Assembly: GCA_030148745.1 (NCBI GenBank)
Contig: JASBSV010000005.1
Coordinates: forward strand, 27,217 to 91,216
Reading direction: 5' to 3'
From: Paracoccaceae bacterium
GTDB taxonomy: Bacteria > Pseudomonadota > Alphaproteobacteria > Rhodobacterales > Rhodobacteraceae
DNA: 64,000 nucleotides
Shown in pieces: positions 24,987 to 34,905 of this stretch; within the stretch, counting starts at the first letter, position 1; each line of letters begins with the position of its first letter. The position numbers were made by a program, and so were the translations under genes. The notes below the pieces were generated by a model. That model worked only from the letters and a program-made list of their open reading frames with translations. It was not told where the DNA came from and did not search any database.

Positions 24987-25008
24987 CGGATCGCCCGGAC
25001 GACGTTGT

Positions 25009-26178
25009 TCATTGCAGATCGGCGAAAGCCTCGGTCAGCCGCGCGGCGGCGTCTTCGATAATGGGTCGGGGCAGGCCGAGATTAAAGCGCAGAAAGCTTT
25101 CACCGCCGGTGCCGAAGGCCGCGCCATGACTGGCGGCGATTTTTGCCTTCTGCTCAACGCGGCGGGTGAATTCCGCTGGCTCCATCCCGGTTCCCGTAAA
25201 ATCGACCCAGGCCAGATAGGTCGCATCAAGCGGCATCGAACGCACGCCGGGAATGGCATTGACCGCCGTGTCGAAAATCCTCCGGTTCTCCTCAAGGTAG
25301 CGATTAAGCGCATCGACCCATGCCGCGCCCTCGGGCGAATAGGCTGCCGTGACCATGAACAGCCCGAAGGAGTTCGGCGACAGGCCCAGCGCTTTCATTC
25401 GTTTGCCAAAACGGGCCCGCAGATCGGGATCGGGGATGATCACGTTGCCGGTGTGCGAGCCGGCGATGTTAAAGGTCTTTGTCGCCGCGGTCATCATCAC
25501 CAGACGCTCGGAAATACCGTCGATCAGCGCCGCAGGGGTATGTTTGTGCCCTGAAAATGTGATGTCGTGATGAATTTCATCGGACACAATGATCAGATCA
25601 TGGCGCCGCGCGAAATTGGCCACGTCCTGCAGTTCTTCACGCGTCCAGACACGGCCGCCGGGGTTATGCGGAGAGCAGAGGATAAGCATCGTTTCATTGC
25701 CGGTCATCTGCGCGTCATAGGCATCGAAATCCATCTCGTAACGCCCGCTGTTCTGAACCAGCGGGCATTCGACCACCTGACGGTCGCTCGCACCGATTAC
25801 GCGGGCAAATGCGTGATAGACAGGCGTGAACAGAACCACCCCATCGCCCGGTTTGGTAAAGCTGTCGATGCACATGGCGGTCCCGTTCACCAGCCCGTGG
25901 GTTGAAAAGATCCACTCGGGCTCGACCGACCAGCCGTGGCGATTTTTCATCCACCAGATGATCGCCTGCCGATAGTCGCTGTCATCGCCGAAATAGCCAT
26001 AGATCCCGTGATCGGCCATGCCCTGAACCGCGCGCTGAACACAGGCGGGGGGACGAAAATCCATATCCGCCACCCACATCGGAATACCCTCATCGGCAGA
26101 GACGGAATATTTTGCCTCCATCATGTCCCATTTGTCGCTATGTGTGCCGCGGCGGTCGATTATTTCGTCAAAGGTCAT
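25009..26178 (-). CDS. MalY/PatB family PLP-dependent aminotransferase (putative C-S lyase)
   Basis: Members of this family cleave C-S bonds of cystathionine or similar thioethers. The 389-residue protein starts MTFDEIIDRRGTHSDKWDMM, as MalY/PatB proteins do, and carries MWVADMDFRPP, ILCSPHNPGGRVW, VSDEIHHDITF, and the PLP lysine in TAATKTFNIAG. The C-terminal LRFNLGLPR provides the substrate-carboxylate arginine. It diverges from the def operon with a 92-bp spacer. The exact substrate is not predictable. Confidence 0.92.
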   Translation of the reverse strand: MTFDEIIDRRGTHSDKWDMMEAKYSVSADEGIPMWVADMDFRPPACVQRAVQGMADHGIYGYFGDDSDYRQAIIWWMKNRHGWSVEPEWIFSTHGLVNGTAMCIDSFTKPGDGVVLFTPVYHAFARVIGASDRQVVECPLVQNSGRYEMDFDAYDAQMTGNETMLILCSPHNPGGRVWTREELQDVANFARRHDLIIVSDEIHHDITFSGHKHTPAALIDGISERLVMMTAATKTFNIAGSHTGNVIIPDPDLRARFGKRMKALGLSPNSFGLFMVTAAYSPEGAAWVDALNRYLEENRRIFDTAVNAIPGVRSMPLDATYLAWVDFTGTGMEPAEFTRRVEQKAKIAASHGAAFGTGGESFLRFNLGLPRPIIEDAAARLTEAFADLQ

Positions 26179-26270
26179 GTGGTTCTCCGTTCGTCTGCGG
26201 GAAACCTACTGTGCGCAGTGGCGAGCGCAAGGAGATTGCGAAGCTCACCGACATCGCCTACATCCCCTGC

Positions 26271-26792
26271 ATGACTATTCGGCCGATTATCATCCATCCC
26301 GACCCGCGCCTTAAAACGGTGGCTGCACCGGTGACTGACATCACCGATGCGGTGCGCCGTCTTGGGGCAGATATGCTTGAAACCATGTACGACGCGCCGG
26401 GCATCGGTCTGGCCGCGCCGCAGGTCGGCGTGCTGTCTCGCCTGCTGGTGATGGATTGCGTCAAGGGAGAGGGTGCGCCGCCGCGCCCCATGGTCTTGAT
26501 CAACCCCGAGATCGTCGCGGCCTCGGAAGAGACGAACACCTATGACGAAGGCTGTCTGTCAATCCCAGAACAATACGCCGAAATTACCCGCCCGGCCGAA
26601 GTTGACGTGCGCTGGATGGGTCTGGACGGCGAGGAGCATCAGGAGCATTTTGACGGGCTTTGGGCGACATGCGTCCAGCATGAGATCGATCATCTGAACG
26701 GCAAGCTGTTTATCGATTACCTCAAACCGCTCAAACGACAGATTATCACTCGCCGGATGCAGAAACTGAAACGGGAGCGGGCGCGGGCGTGA
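26271..26792 (+). CDS. def: Peptide deformylase, active copy 1
   Basis: This enzyme removes the N-formyl group from nascent proteins using Fe2+. ATG 26271 gives 173 residues; the longer track ORF runs into the divergent gene. All three motifs are intact: GIGLAAPQ, EGCLS (metal Cys) and HEIDH (two His ligands and catalytic Glu). The basic C-terminus (MQKLKRERARA) is normal for the housekeeping enzyme. Its stop overlaps the GTG start of the next def gene. Confidence 0.97.
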   Translation: MTIRPIIIHPDPRLKTVAAPVTDITDAVRRLGADMLETMYDAPGIGLAAPQVGVLSRLLVMDCVKGEGAPPRPMVLINPEIVAASEETNTYDEGCLSIPEQYAEITRPAEVDVRWMGLDGEEHQEHFDGLWATCVQHEIDHLNGKLFIDYLKPLKRQIITRRMQKLKRERARA

Positions 26793-27289
26793 GCGTATTG
26801 GGCATTCTGAAATGGCCTGATCCGCGGCTTTCGCAACGCTGTGAGCCGGTTGGCGAACCACAGAAGGTCATGGCCCTGGCCGGCGAAATGCTTGAAACCA
26901 TGTATGACGCGCCCGGGCGCGGGCTGGCGGCGCCGCAGGTTGGCGCGCTGATACGGCTCTTTGTCATGGACGCAAGGTGGAAAACGGGTGAGCGCGAGCC
27001 GAGGATATTCATCAATCCGTTCCTGACCGAATTTTCGGACCAACGTTTGACCGCGAAAGAAGGCTGTCTTTCTATCCCGGGGGTCGAAGTGCCGGTCGAG
27101 CGCTCCGAGTGGGTGGTCATGCAGTGGACCGCCCCCGATGGCACCCTGCGGCAAGAACGCTTTGAAGGCTTTGCCGCCACCTGCGTTCAGCACGAATGCG
27201 ACCACCTGGATGGCCGGGTGACCTTTGACCGACTGTCCGGGGCGGACCGGGCCCGGTTTGAAACCGCCTATGACGAGGCCCGCCAATGA
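26789..27289 (+). CDS. def: Peptide deformylase, copy 2 (motifs intact)
   Basis: The 166-residue paralogue starts with GTG overlapping the first def stop (GTGA). Its motifs are complete: GRGLAAPQ, EGCLS and HECDH, so it should be catalytic. Compared with copy 1 it has an additional cysteine inside the third motif. Sequence elsewhere differs strongly from copy 1, so this is an old duplication. It is translationally coupled to copy 3. Confidence 0.93.
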   Translation: MSVLGILKWPDPRLSQRCEPVGEPQKVMALAGEMLETMYDAPGRGLAAPQVGALIRLFVMDARWKTGEREPRIFINPFLTEFSDQRLTAKEGCLSIPGVEVPVERSEWVVMQWTAPDGTLRQERFEGFAATCVQHECDHLDGRVTFDRLSGADRARFETAYDEARQ

Positions 27290-27780
27290 GCCGCGCCTTG
27301 CTGAAATGGCCCGACAGGCGGTTGCGCTCGGTTGCAGAACCGGTCGCCGGGATCACTGATGAAATCCGCGCGATCTGGGCCGAAATGGTCGAGATCATGG
27401 ATGCCATGCCCGGTTATGGGCTGGCGGCGCCGCAGGTCGGCGTCATGCAGCGGCTTGCGGTCGTCGATTGTTCGCCCGAACGGGGAAAGGCGATCCTTTT
27501 GGCCAATCCCGAGGTTATCAGCGCGGGAACCGAACTTCGCGCCCATGAAGAGGCCAGCCCGAATTTGCCGGGCGTTTCGGCAACGCTGGAACGTCCCGCC
27601 AAGGTGATCGTGGGATTTACCGATCATCACGGGATGCGCGTCCGGCAGGAGTTTTCGGGCCTCTGGTCAACCAGCGTTCAACATCAGATCGATCATCTGA
27701 ACGGGCGCATGTTCTTTGATCGCCTGTCTCGGACCAAACGTGACATGCTGCTCAAGAAAGCCCGGAAAGGACGTGCCTGA
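27286..27780 (+). CDS. Peptide deformylase paralogue, predicted inactive (copy 3)
   Basis: The 164-residue protein keeps the fold markers [11 protein letters not shown] after motif 2 and the final [11 protein letters not shown]. Motif 2 reads EEASPN instead of EGCLS, so the metal-binding cysteine is replaced by serine. Motif 3 reads HQIDH instead of HExDH, so the catalytic glutamate is glutamine. Deformylation needs both, so it is probably a pseudoenzyme, perhaps regulatory or binding. The frame is intact and coupled on both sides (ATGA with copy 2, TGATG with fmt), which argues against decay. Confidence 0.88.
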   Translation: MSRALLKWPDRRLRSVAEPVAGITDEIRAIWAEMVEIMDAMPGYGLAAPQVGVMQRLAVVDCSPERGKAILLANPEVISAGTELRAHEEASPNLPGVSATLERPAKVIVGFTDHHGMRVRQEFSGLWSTSVQHQIDHLNGRMFFDRLSRTKRDMLLKKARKGRA

Positions 27781-28679
27781 TGCGTGTGGTCTTTATTGGA
27801 ACCCCGGCGTTTTCGGTGCCGGCTCTGGATGCGATCACAGAGGCGGGGCACGAGGTTCTTTGTGTCTATACCCAGCCGCCGCGCCCTGCTGGGCGCGGCA
27901 AGAAGGAGCGCCCCTCGCAGGTGCATGAGTGCGCTTTGGCGCTGAACCTGCCGGTGCGCCATCCCGCCAGTCTGAAAGACCCCGGCGCCCAGACTGATTT
28001 TGCGGCGCTTGGCGCCGATGTCGCGGTTGTGGTGGCCTATGGTCTGATCCTGCCGCAAGCGGTTCTTGATGCGCCGCGCCGGGGCTGTCTGAATATCCAC
28101 GCCTCACTATTGCCGCGCTGGCGCGGGGCGGCGCCCATTCAGCGGGCGGTGATGGCCGGGGATGCCGAAACCGGCATTTCGATCATGCAGATGGAGGCAG
28201 GGCTGGACACAGGTCCGGTGCTGTTGGAACGGCGGCTGCCGATTTTGCCGCAAGATACCGCCGGCGATCTGCATGACCGGCTGGCCGGGCTTGGCGCGCG
28301 CTGCATTGTCGAGGCGCTTGAGGGGCTGGGCACGCTTGTGCCCGTGCCGCAACCGCGAGTCGGGGTCAGTTATGCCGAAAAAATTGACAAAGCCGAGGCG
28401 CGGATCGACTGGGCCGCGCCTGCCGCAGAGGTGGACCACAAGATACGCGGCCTGTCGCCCTTTCCGGGGGCATGGTGCGAGGTGTCGGGCGAGCGGGTGA
28501 AGATCCTGCGATCGCGCGTGGCCGAGGGGCAGGGACCGGCGGGGCAAGTTCTGACCGGAACCACCATTGCCTGCGGATCAGGCGCGGTAGAGCTTTTGGA
28601 GCTGCAAAGGGCGGGAAAGCGACCGCTGGACGCGGATGAGTTCCTGCGCGGAATTGAGATGCCCGCGCGGCTGGGCTGA
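27780..28679 (+). CDS. fmt: Methionyl-tRNA formyltransferase
   Basis: Fmt formylates initiator Met-tRNA using 10-formyltetrahydrofolate, the step that peptide deformylase later reverses, which explains its place as last gene of the def operon. The 299-residue protein has [26 protein letters not shown], the [17 protein letters not shown] folate/catalytic loop and [11 protein letters not shown] with the catalytic Asp. The C-terminal tRNA-binding domain starts near residue 205. The start overlaps the upstream stop by one base. Confidence 0.97.
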   Translation: MRVVFIGTPAFSVPALDAITEAGHEVLCVYTQPPRPAGRGKKERPSQVHECALALNLPVRHPASLKDPGAQTDFAALGADVAVVVAYGLILPQAVLDAPRRGCLNIHASLLPRWRGAAPIQRAVMAGDAETGISIMQMEAGLDTGPVLLERRLPILPQDTAGDLHDRLAGLGARCIVEALEGLGTLVPVPQPRVGVSYAEKIDKAEARIDWAAPAAEVDHKIRGLSPFPGAWCEVSGERVKILRSRVAEGQGPAGQVLTGTTIACGSGAVELLELQRAGKRPLDADEFLRGIEMPARLG

Positions 28680-28749
28680 TCCGATTGCGCGCCTGCGGCG
28701 CATTCCTTCTGGCACTGCGTGCAAGCGTCGCTTCTGGCGCTGTCCGGCC

Positions 28750-29223
28750 TCAGGCCCCGGCCTTGCGCGCGGGTTTCTTGAAAGGCTCCATTCCCGCCCG
28801 CGCCAAAGCATCGGCGCGCTCGTTCTCGGGGTGGCCGGCATGGCCTTTGACCCACTCCCAGCTCACCTTGTGGCGCGCCTGAGCGGCGTCAAGCCTGCGC
28901 CAAAGGTCTTCGTTCTTGACCGGTTTTTTGGTCGAGGTCTTCCAGCCGTTCTTTTTCCAGCCATGAAGCCATTGGGTTATGCCGCCTTTCACATAGGCAC
29001 TGTCGGTGATCACGGTGATCGTCGACGGGCGGCTGAGTGCCTCAAGGACATGGATCGCGGCCAGAAGTTCCATCCGGTTATTGGTGGTCTCGGCCTCGCC
29101 GCCCTTTAGCTCGCGCTCCTTGATCAGCCGGTCACCATCGCGGGCGATCAGCAATGCGCCCCAGCCGCCGGGGCCGGGATTGCCCGAACAGGCGCCGTCG
29201 GTATAGGCAAAAAGCTCAGGCAT
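28750..29223 (-). CDS. rnhA: Ribonuclease HI
   Basis: RNase HI degrades RNA in RNA-DNA hybrids. ATG 29223 ([22 protein letters not shown]) gives 157 residues; the longer track ORF enters the upstream methyltransferase gene. The catalytic acidic residues are visible: Asp in YTDGAC, Glu in NNRMELLA, Asp in VITDSAYVK, and Asp in NERADALA. A basic C-terminal tail (KKPARKAGA) follows. It overlaps the methyltransferase gene by eight bases and is last in the ispH-methyltransferase-rnhA unit. Confidence 0.96.
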   Translation of the reverse strand: MPELFAYTDGACSGNPGPGGWGALLIARDGDRLIKERELKGGEAETTNNRMELLAAIHVLEALSRPSTITVITDSAYVKGGITQWLHGWKKNGWKTSTKKPVKNEDLWRRLDAAQARHKVSWEWVKGHAGHPENERADALARAGMEPFKKPARKAGA

Positions 29224-29806
29224 GGGACAGCACCGTGATCCAGGGCGAAATTTCGCCGGAAAGTCCCGCATCCTCGCCCAGGGCGACGGTCGCAATCTTG
29301 AACCCGGCCCGGCCCAGACGATCGGTCAGATCGGCCTGATCGTAATAGGTATAGAACCGTCCGATCTTGTCGCGCCCTGACCCGGCGCCGAGTTTCATGC
29401 CGATATGAAACGCACCGCCCGGGCGCAGGGCGCGGCGGACGGCGGAAAGATGGCGCGCAAATTCCTCGCGCCTTGCGTGCAAAAGGCTGAAGTTGGCCCA
29501 GATACCGTCATATGCCGCAACTGTATCGAGATCGTCAAAACCGGCAAGCCGTGTTGTCACGCCCGGCTGGCGCGCGGCAAGGCGCAGCATTTCTGCGGAC
29601 ATATCCCAGGCTTCGACCACAAAACCCCGGGCGGCCATCACGCCCGCGGCGCGCCCCGGTCCCGCGCCCAGATCCAGAACCGCACCGCCCGGAGCAACGC
29701 TATCCATGAACTCAAGAAGCTGGCGGTCGGGCGCACCCTTGCTGAGCATCGCGGCGTAATCCTCGGCGCGGGCATCATAGGTGTCGATCGTGGTCTTGTC
29801 GGGCAT
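29216..29806 (-). CDS. Class I SAM-dependent methyltransferase, substrate unknown
   Basis: The 196-residue Rossmann methyltransferase contains motif [14 protein letters not shown] (residues ~43-55), an acidic strand-2 end in [11 protein letters not shown], and motif IV-like [12 protein letters not shown], followed by [14 protein letters not shown]. The N-terminal [11 protein letters not shown] helix is common in UbiE/Tam-like enzymes. It lies between ispH and rnhA in one transcriptional direction, overlapping rnhA. Nothing in the context reveals its substrate. Confidence 0.88.
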   Translation of the reverse strand: MPDKTTIDTYDARAEDYAAMLSKGAPDRQLLEFMDSVAPGGAVLDLGAGPGRAAGVMAARGFVVEAWDMSAEMLRLAARQPGVTTRLAGFDDLDTVAAYDGIWANFSLLHARREEFARHLSAVRRALRPGGAFHIGMKLGAGSGRDKIGRFYTYYDQADLTDRLGRAGFKIATVALGEDAGLSGEISPWITVLSHA

Positions 29807-29847
29807 GGATCATTGCGCCTTTCTGATCGGCCGCTGGCCAAAGCGCA

Positions 29848-30798
29848 TCATGCCGGTTCGCGCAAAACGCGGGGGACTTTGAACTCGACGTTTTCAGTCG
29901 CGGTTTCGACCTGCTGGATTGTAACCTCGTACCGGCCCGAGAACGCGTCAATCACCTCGTCGATCAGAACCTCGGGTGCCGAGGCGCCGGCAGTGATCCC
30001 GATCGTCCTGATGCCATCCAATGCGCGCCAGTCGATATCACTGGCGCGCTGCACCAGCTGCGAATAGGCGCAACCCGCCTTGGCGCCAACCTCGACCAGA
30101 CGGCGCGAGTTCGATGAGTTCGGCGCACCGATAACCAATATCGCGTCGGCCTGCGGCGCCATGGCTTTGACTGCGTTCTGGCGGTTGGTCGTCGCATAGC
30201 AGATGTCCTCCTTATGCGGGCCGACGATCTGCGGAAACCGGGCCTGAAGCGCCGCGACGATATCGCTGGTGTCATCCACCGAAAGCGTGGTCTGCGTGAT
30301 AAAGGCCAGTTGCGCGGGATCGCGGGGCGTCAGACCGGCCACATCCGCGACGTTTTCAACCAGCAAAACCTCGCCCGGGGGCAGCTGGCCCATTGTGCCG
30401 ACGGTTTCGGGGTGGCCCCGATGCCCGATCATGACAAGCTGCAACCCGTTCTGGTGGTGGCGCTCGGCTTCGATATGAACCTTGCTGACCAAGGGGCAGG
30501 TCGCATCGACAAAAATCATCTCGCGCCGCGCGGCCTCGGCCGGCACGGCCTTGGGCACGCCATGGGCGGAAAAGACCACCGGGTGGTCGCCCGGGCATTC
30601 GTCAAGCTCTTCTACAAAAACCGCCCCCTGCGCGCGCAGCCCGTCGACGACATATTTGTTGTGAACGATTTCATGGCGCACAAAGACCGGCGCGCCCCAT
30701 TTCTCCAGCGCCATTTCCACGATTTTTATCGCCCGGTCCACGCCGGCGCAGAAACCGCGCGGCGCGGCAAGAAAAACGGTAAGGGGCGGCTTGGCCAT
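29848..30798 (-). CDS. ispH: 4-hydroxy-3-methylbut-2-enyl diphosphate reductase IspH
   Basis: IspH is the last enzyme of the non-mevalonate isoprenoid pathway and makes IPP and DMAPP using a [4Fe-4S] cluster. ATG 30798 is chosen because AGGAG lies six bases upstream; the earlier ATG leaves no spacing. The three cluster cysteines are in [11 protein letters not shown] (Cys17), [11 protein letters not shown] and [23 protein letters not shown] and [11 protein letters not shown] are also conserved. The product is 316 residues. Confidence 0.97.
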   Translation of the reverse strand: MAKPPLTVFLAAPRGFCAGVDRAIKIVEMALEKWGAPVFVRHEIVHNKYVVDGLRAQGAVFVEELDECPGDHPVVFSAHGVPKAVPAEAARREMIFVDATCPLVSKVHIEAERHHQNGLQLVMIGHRGHPETVGTMGQLPPGEVLLVENVADVAGLTPRDPAQLAFITQTTLSVDDTSDIVAALQARFPQIVGPHKEDICYATTNRQNAVKAMAPQADAILVIGAPNSSNSRRLVEVGAKAGCAYSQLVQRASDIDWRALDGIRTIGITAGASAPEVLIDEVIDAFSGRYEVTIQQVETATENVEFKVPRVLREPA

Positions 30799-30911
30799 TG
30801 GCATCTCCTATCGCGTTGGACCTAAGCAATCGTGCCAATGACGTCCAGATTTTTTACCATCGGCGGCGCGGATTTGCCGGATCCGGGATCTTGCTATCCG
30901 GCCCCGGCGGA

Positions 30912-30946
30912 TAAAAAACGGCCGACCCGCACTCAGCGGGCCGGCC
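30912..30946 (-). terminator. Rho-independent terminator after the NYN-domain gene
   Basis: On the minus strand GGCCGGCCCGC-TGAGT-GCGGGTCGGCC forms a long GC stem followed by GTTTTTTA. This is a textbook intrinsic terminator about 30 bases after the stop of the NYN gene, insulating the ispH unit. Confidence 0.9.
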
Positions 30947-30978
30947 AGATATCGCTTTGGCCTGCGATCAGCGCTTGA

Positions 30979-31551
30979 TCAGTCGAGCGCGACTTCAAAC
31001 TCCTGATCGGCCTCGCGCGGCTCGCGCGGCGGTCTGCCGATCACATCCCGCAACTCTTCCAGTTCGATGAAATTATCCGCCTGACGGCGAAGCTCATCGG
31101 CGATCATCGGCGGGTGCGAGCGGATGGTCGAAACAACCGAGACCCTGACACCCTGACGTTGAAGGCTTTCGATCAGCGGCCGAAAATCCCCATCGCCCGA
31201 GAACAAAACAATGTGATCGACCCGGGGGGCCAATTCCATTGCATCCACCGTCAGCTCGATATCCATATTGCCTTTGACCTTCTTGCGACCTTGGCTGTCG
31301 GTGTATTCTTTCGCTGGTTTGGTAACCATGGAAAACCCGTTGTAATGCAGCCAGTCCACCAAGGGGCGAATGGGTGAATATTCGTCGTTTTCCAGCAGGG
31401 CAGTGTAATAGAAAGCCCGCAAAAGCTTGCCACGCCGCATAAACTCTTGGCGCAGAAGCTTGTAATCTATATCAAACCCGAGCGACTTTGCCGCCGCATA
31501 CAGGTTTGACCCGTCAATGAACAGCGCCAGCCGTTCGTCCCGATAAAACAT
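30979..31551 (-). CDS. NYN domain protein, LabA/DUF88-like
   Basis: The 190-residue protein has the PIN-like NYN fold: ALFIDGSNLYAAAK near residue 10, NMDIELTVDAMELA in the middle, and the acidic HIVLFSGDGDFRPLIESLQRQG strand-loop. The spaced aspartates (D13, the NMD aspartate, and the GDGD pair) form the presumed metal site of a ribonuclease. It is monocistronic with its own terminator. The RNA target is unknown. The family assignment is secure; nuclease activity is inferred. Confidence 0.92.
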   Translation of the reverse strand: MFYRDERLALFIDGSNLYAAAKSLGFDIDYKLLRQEFMRRGKLLRAFYYTALLENDEYSPIRPLVDWLHYNGFSMVTKPAKEYTDSQGRKKVKGNMDIELTVDAMELAPRVDHIVLFSGDGDFRPLIESLQRQGVRVSVVSTIRSHPPMIADELRRQADNFIELEELRDVIGRPPREPREADQEFEVALD

Positions 31552-31669
31552 GGGGTCATCCTTCTGATATTCGGCCCCGCGCGTGTTCCGTGAGTGTGAG
31601 TGGTGAGTGAGTGGTTGGTCGAAAAAAATAAAATCGCGAGACCATCTTTAAAAATAGGGAAAAATCAGG
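31552..31669. promoter_or_regulatory. Divergent promoter region between the NYN gene and folK
   Basis: The spacer carries a short direct-repeat run GTGAGTGTGAGTGGTGAGTG (about 31590-31614) next to an A/T-rich stretch (CGAAAAAAATAAAATCGCG). The A/T-rich part is likely promoter DNA. The GTGAG repeats may bind a regulator or be chance low complexity. Confidence 0.35.
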
Positions 31670-32260
31670 ATGTCGCAACCCTCTGGTACCGAAGGCCGCT
31701 CTGAATTGGCATTGGTTGCCCTAGGGGCAAACGTTACGTCATCATTTGGCACGCCCGCTGAAACGCTTGCCGCGGCAATTGACCGGCTAAGGCGCGAAGG
31801 CATCGTGATTCGCGCGATCAGCCGTTTTTATGCGACCCCCTGCTTCCCGGTCGGGGCCGGCCCGGACTATGTAAATGCGGCGATTTCGGTGCAGACAACG
31901 CTTGACGCTGCGGACTTTTTGAAGGTGCTGCATGAGGTCGAGGCGCAATTCGGCCGCGAAAGGGTCGAGCGTTGGGGGCAAAGGACGCTCGATCTGGACC
32001 TTATCGCCTTTGGCCAGAAAATCGCGCCGGATGTCGATACTTTTGAGCATTGGCGCGCTTTACCCGCTGATTTGCAGAAGATGCGCGCGCCTGATCAGCT
32101 TATCCTGCCGCACCCGCGGGTTCAGGATCGCGCTTTCGTTCTGGTTCCGCTGAGCGATGTGGCGCCCGATTGGCGGCACCCGGTTCTTGACCGCAGCGTA
32201 ACCGAAATGCTGAGCTATCTGGACAGGGACGATATTGCTCAGGTGCGGCCTTTTGAATAA
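31670..32260 (+). CDS. folK: 2-amino-4-hydroxy-6-hydroxymethyldihydropteridine diphosphokinase
   Basis: FolK pyrophosphorylates hydroxymethyldihydropterin for folate synthesis. The 196-residue protein shows ALVALGANV at the N-terminus, [22 protein letters not shown], and the signature [15 protein letters not shown] with the two Mg-binding aspartates, then [18 protein letters not shown]. It has an insertion of about 25 residues between the signature and the LPHPR block ([17 protein letters not shown]). It starts the long plus-strand housekeeping run. Confidence 0.95.
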   Translation: MSQPSGTEGRSELALVALGANVTSSFGTPAETLAAAIDRLRREGIVIRAISRFYATPCFPVGAGPDYVNAAISVQTTLDAADFLKVLHEVEAQFGRERVERWGQRTLDLDLIAFGQKIAPDVDTFEHWRALPADLQKMRAPDQLILPHPRVQDRAFVLVPLSDVAPDWRHPVLDRSVTEMLSYLDRDDIAQVRPFE

Positions 32261-32352
32261 GGCAATACCTGCTTGTCATTCTGCGGCTTCATGCATATGT
32301 AACGACCTTCATAGAATTGCCGTTTTCCCGCCCGCTGTTTCAGGAGACACCG

Positions 32353-32706
32353 ATGGCCCGCGTTACTGTTGAAGATTGCGTCGATAAAGTTCCCAACCGG
32401 TTCGAGCTTGTCATGCTTGCCTCGCACCGCGCGCGCGAGATCGCCTCGGGTGCTGAACTGACGCTGGATCGCGACAACGACAAGAACCCGGTCGTCGCGC
32501 TGCGCGAGATCGCCGAGGAAACACAGAGCGCCGATGAACTGCGTGAGCGGATGATCGAGAGCCATCAGACCCAGATCGAAGTGGACGAGCCGGAAGAAGA
32601 CGCCATGGCGCTTTTGATGGGCGCCGAAGCCGACAAGCCGGCCGAAGACGACATGTCCGAAGAAAAACTTCTGCGGGCACTGATGGAAGCGCAGGAGCAG
32701 CGGTAA
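32353..32706 (+). CDS. rpoZ: DNA-directed RNA polymerase omega subunit
   Basis: Omega assists assembly of RNA polymerase and, in proteobacteria, contributes to a ppGpp site. ATG 32353 ([29 protein letters not shown]) is the canonical start, preceded by AGGAGA; the track start is 12 codons early. At 117 residues it has the acidic C-terminal extension seen in alphaproteobacteria. It lies directly upstream of the ppGpp synthetase gene, a conserved pairing. Confidence 0.97.
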   Translation: MARVTVEDCVDKVPNRFELVMLASHRAREIASGAELTLDRDNDKNPVVALREIAEETQSADELRERMIESHQTQIEVDEPEEDAMALLMGAEADKPAEDDMSEEKLLRALMEAQEQR

Positions 32707-32739
32707 GGCCGCACCCAAATCGGGAAGGCATGGGGCCAG

Positions 32740-34905
32740 ATGATCAAAGCCGAAGATCTGATCGCGCTGGTCCGCAACTATAACCCTCGTACAAACGAGG
32801 AGTTGATCCGCACGGCATTTGATTACGGCGCGCGTATGCATGAAGGGCAGTTCCGTTATTCGGGCGAGCCCTATTTCAGCCATCCCGTCGAAGTTGCCGC
32901 GATTTTGACCGAGCAGCAGATGGATGATGCGACGATCATCACGGCGTTGCTGCACGATACCATCGAAGATACCAAATCCACCTACGGTGAGATCAAGAAG
33001 ATCTTTGGCGAAGAGATTGCCGAGCTGGTGGATGGGGTCACGAAACTGACCAATCTTCAGCTCTCCTCGACCGAGACAAAACAGTCCGAAAATTTCCGCA
33101 AACTGTTCATGGCAATGTCCAAGGATCTGCGGGTCATTCTGGTCAAGCTGGCGGACCGGCTGCACAATATGCGCACCATCCGCTCGATGCGGCAGGATAA
33201 GCAGATCCAGAAGTCGCGTGAGACAATGGATATCTATGCGCCCCTTGCCGGCCGGATGGGTATGCAGTGGATGCGGGACGAGCTGGAGGATCTGGCTTTC
33301 AAGGTGCTTAACCCCGAGGGGCGCGCCTCGATCATTCGCCGTTTCATCACGCTTCAGAAAGAAACCGGCGATGTGATCCACAAGATCACCAGCGATATCG
33401 AGGCCGAGCTGGAGCGTGAAAAGATCGAAGCCGAGGTGTTTGGCCGCGCCAAGAAACCCTATTCGATCTGGCGCAAGATGCGTGAAAAGGATCAGGGGTT
33501 TTCCCGCCTGTCCGATATTTACGGCTTTCGGGTGATTACCAATTCGGAATCCGACTGTTACCGGACATTGGGTGCGATCCACCAACGCTGGCGCGCGGTT
33601 CCCGGTCGGTTCAAGGATTACATCAGTCAGCCGAAATCGAACGGTTACCGATCGATCCACACAACCGTTTCGGGCCGTGACGGCAAGCGCGTCGAGGTTC
33701 AGATCAGAACCCGCGAGATGCATGAAGTGGCCGAGGCAGGCGTTGCCGCGCATTGGTCTTACCGCGACGGTGAGCGGGTTCAGAACCCCTTTGCGGTCGA
33801 TCCTGCCAAATGGATATCCTCACTGACCGAGCGCTTCGGAACTGCCGAAGATCATGATGAGTTTCTCGAACACGTCAAACTGGAAATGTACGCCGACCAA
33901 GTGTTCTGCTTTACGCCCAAGGGCGATGTGGTCAAGCTGCCGCGCGGGGCAACGCCGCTGGATTACGCCTATGCGATCCACACGCGGATCGGCGACAGCT
34001 GTGTCGGTGCCAAGGTTGACGGGTTGCGGGTGCCGCTGTGGACCCGGCTGAAAAACGGCCAGTCGGTCGAGATCATGACCGCCGAGGGCCAGCGCCCGCA
34101 GGCGACATGGATCGATATCGTGATCACCGGGCGGGCGAAATCGGCGATCCGGCGCAGCCTGCGTGAAGAAGACAAGGAACGCTATATCAAACTGGGCCGT
34201 GAACTGGCGCGCGTGGCCTTTGAGCATGTGGGCAAGCGCGCGACCGACAAGGCATTGGGGACGGCGGCGAAAAAGCTGAACCTTGACGACGTCGACGACC
34301 TTCTGGCCCAGCTTGGCAGCGCCGAGATCAACGGCCGCGACGTTGTCGATGCCCTTTACCCCAATCTCGCGCCGCGCGGCGGAGAAGAGATCGACCCAGC
34401 GCGCACAATCGTTGGCCTGTCGCCCGATCAGCACTATGACCGCGCCACCTGTTGCCAGCCGGTGCCGGGCGAACGCATTGTCGGGATTACCTATCGCGGC
34501 AAAGGTGTGGTCGTTCACGCCATCGACTGTGACACTCTGGCCGAGATGGAGGACCAGCTGGATCGCTGGGTCGATGTGCAATGGTCCTCGGGCCGGCACC
34601 CGGCTGTCCACAGCGTCACCCTCAGGCTGACGATCTCGAACAATGCCGGGGTCATGGGGCGCGTCTGTACCGTTATCGGCGAACAGAACGCCAATATCTC
34701 GGATATGATATTTCTGGATCGTAAACCGGATTATTACCGACTTCTGGTTGACGTGGACATTCGCGATGTCGCGCATTTGCATCAGGTGCTGACGGCGCTG
34801 GAAGCTGAAAGCGATGTGGCGGCAGTTGAGCGCCACCGCGATCCGTCCCGGCGCGGCGAAGTGTTGGCAGCGGCGGCAGAGGGGGATCAGAAACTTGGTG
34901 TTTAA
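32740..34905 (+). CDS. rsh: Bifunctional (p)ppGpp synthetase/hydrolase (RelA/SpoT homologue)
   Basis: Rsh makes and degrades the alarmone (p)ppGpp. The 721-residue protein has, in order: an N-terminal HD hydrolase domain (FSHPVEVAAIL, LLHDTIEDT), a synthetase domain with YGFRVITNSESDCYRTLG and PKSNGYRSIHTTV near residues 265-310, a TGS domain (VFCFTPKGDVVKLPRGATPLDYAYAIHT, ~390-450), a helical/Cys region (ATCCQPVPGERIVG) and a C-terminal ACT domain (~640-710). Both catalytic sites look intact, as expected for the single long Rsh of alphaproteobacteria. Confidence 0.97.
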   Translation: MIKAEDLIALVRNYNPRTNEELIRTAFDYGARMHEGQFRYSGEPYFSHPVEVAAILTEQQMDDATIITALLHDTIEDTKSTYGEIKKIFGEEIAELVDGVTKLTNLQLSSTETKQSENFRKLFMAMSKDLRVILVKLADRLHNMRTIRSMRQDKQIQKSRETMDIYAPLAGRMGMQWMRDELEDLAFKVLNPEGRASIIRRFITLQKETGDVIHKITSDIEAELEREKIEAEVFGRAKKPYSIWRKMREKDQGFSRLSDIYGFRVITNSESDCYRTLGAIHQRWRAVPGRFKDYISQPKSNGYRSIHTTVSGRDGKRVEVQIRTREMHEVAEAGVAAHWSYRDGERVQNPFAVDPAKWISSLTERFGTAEDHDEFLEHVKLEMYADQVFCFTPKGDVVKLPRGATPLDYAYAIHTRIGDSCVGAKVDGLRVPLWTRLKNGQSVEIMTAEGQRPQATWIDIVITGRAKSAIRRSLREEDKERYIKLGRELARVAFEHVGKRATDKALGTAAKKLNLDDVDDLLAQLGSAEINGRDVVDALYPNLAPRGGEEIDPARTIVGLSPDQHYDRATCCQPVPGERIVGITYRGKGVVVHAIDCDTLAEMEDQLDRWVDVQWSSGRHPAVHSVTLRLTISNNAGVMGRVCTVIGEQNANISDMIFLDRKPDYYRLLVDVDIRDVAHLHQVLTALEAESDVAAVERHRDPSRRGEVLAAAAEGDQKLGV

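Noticed and set aside
32239-33753. 504-codon minus-strand ORF across folK end, rpoZ and rsh
   Set aside because: It runs opposite three unmistakable genes and is an artefact of high GC at third positions.
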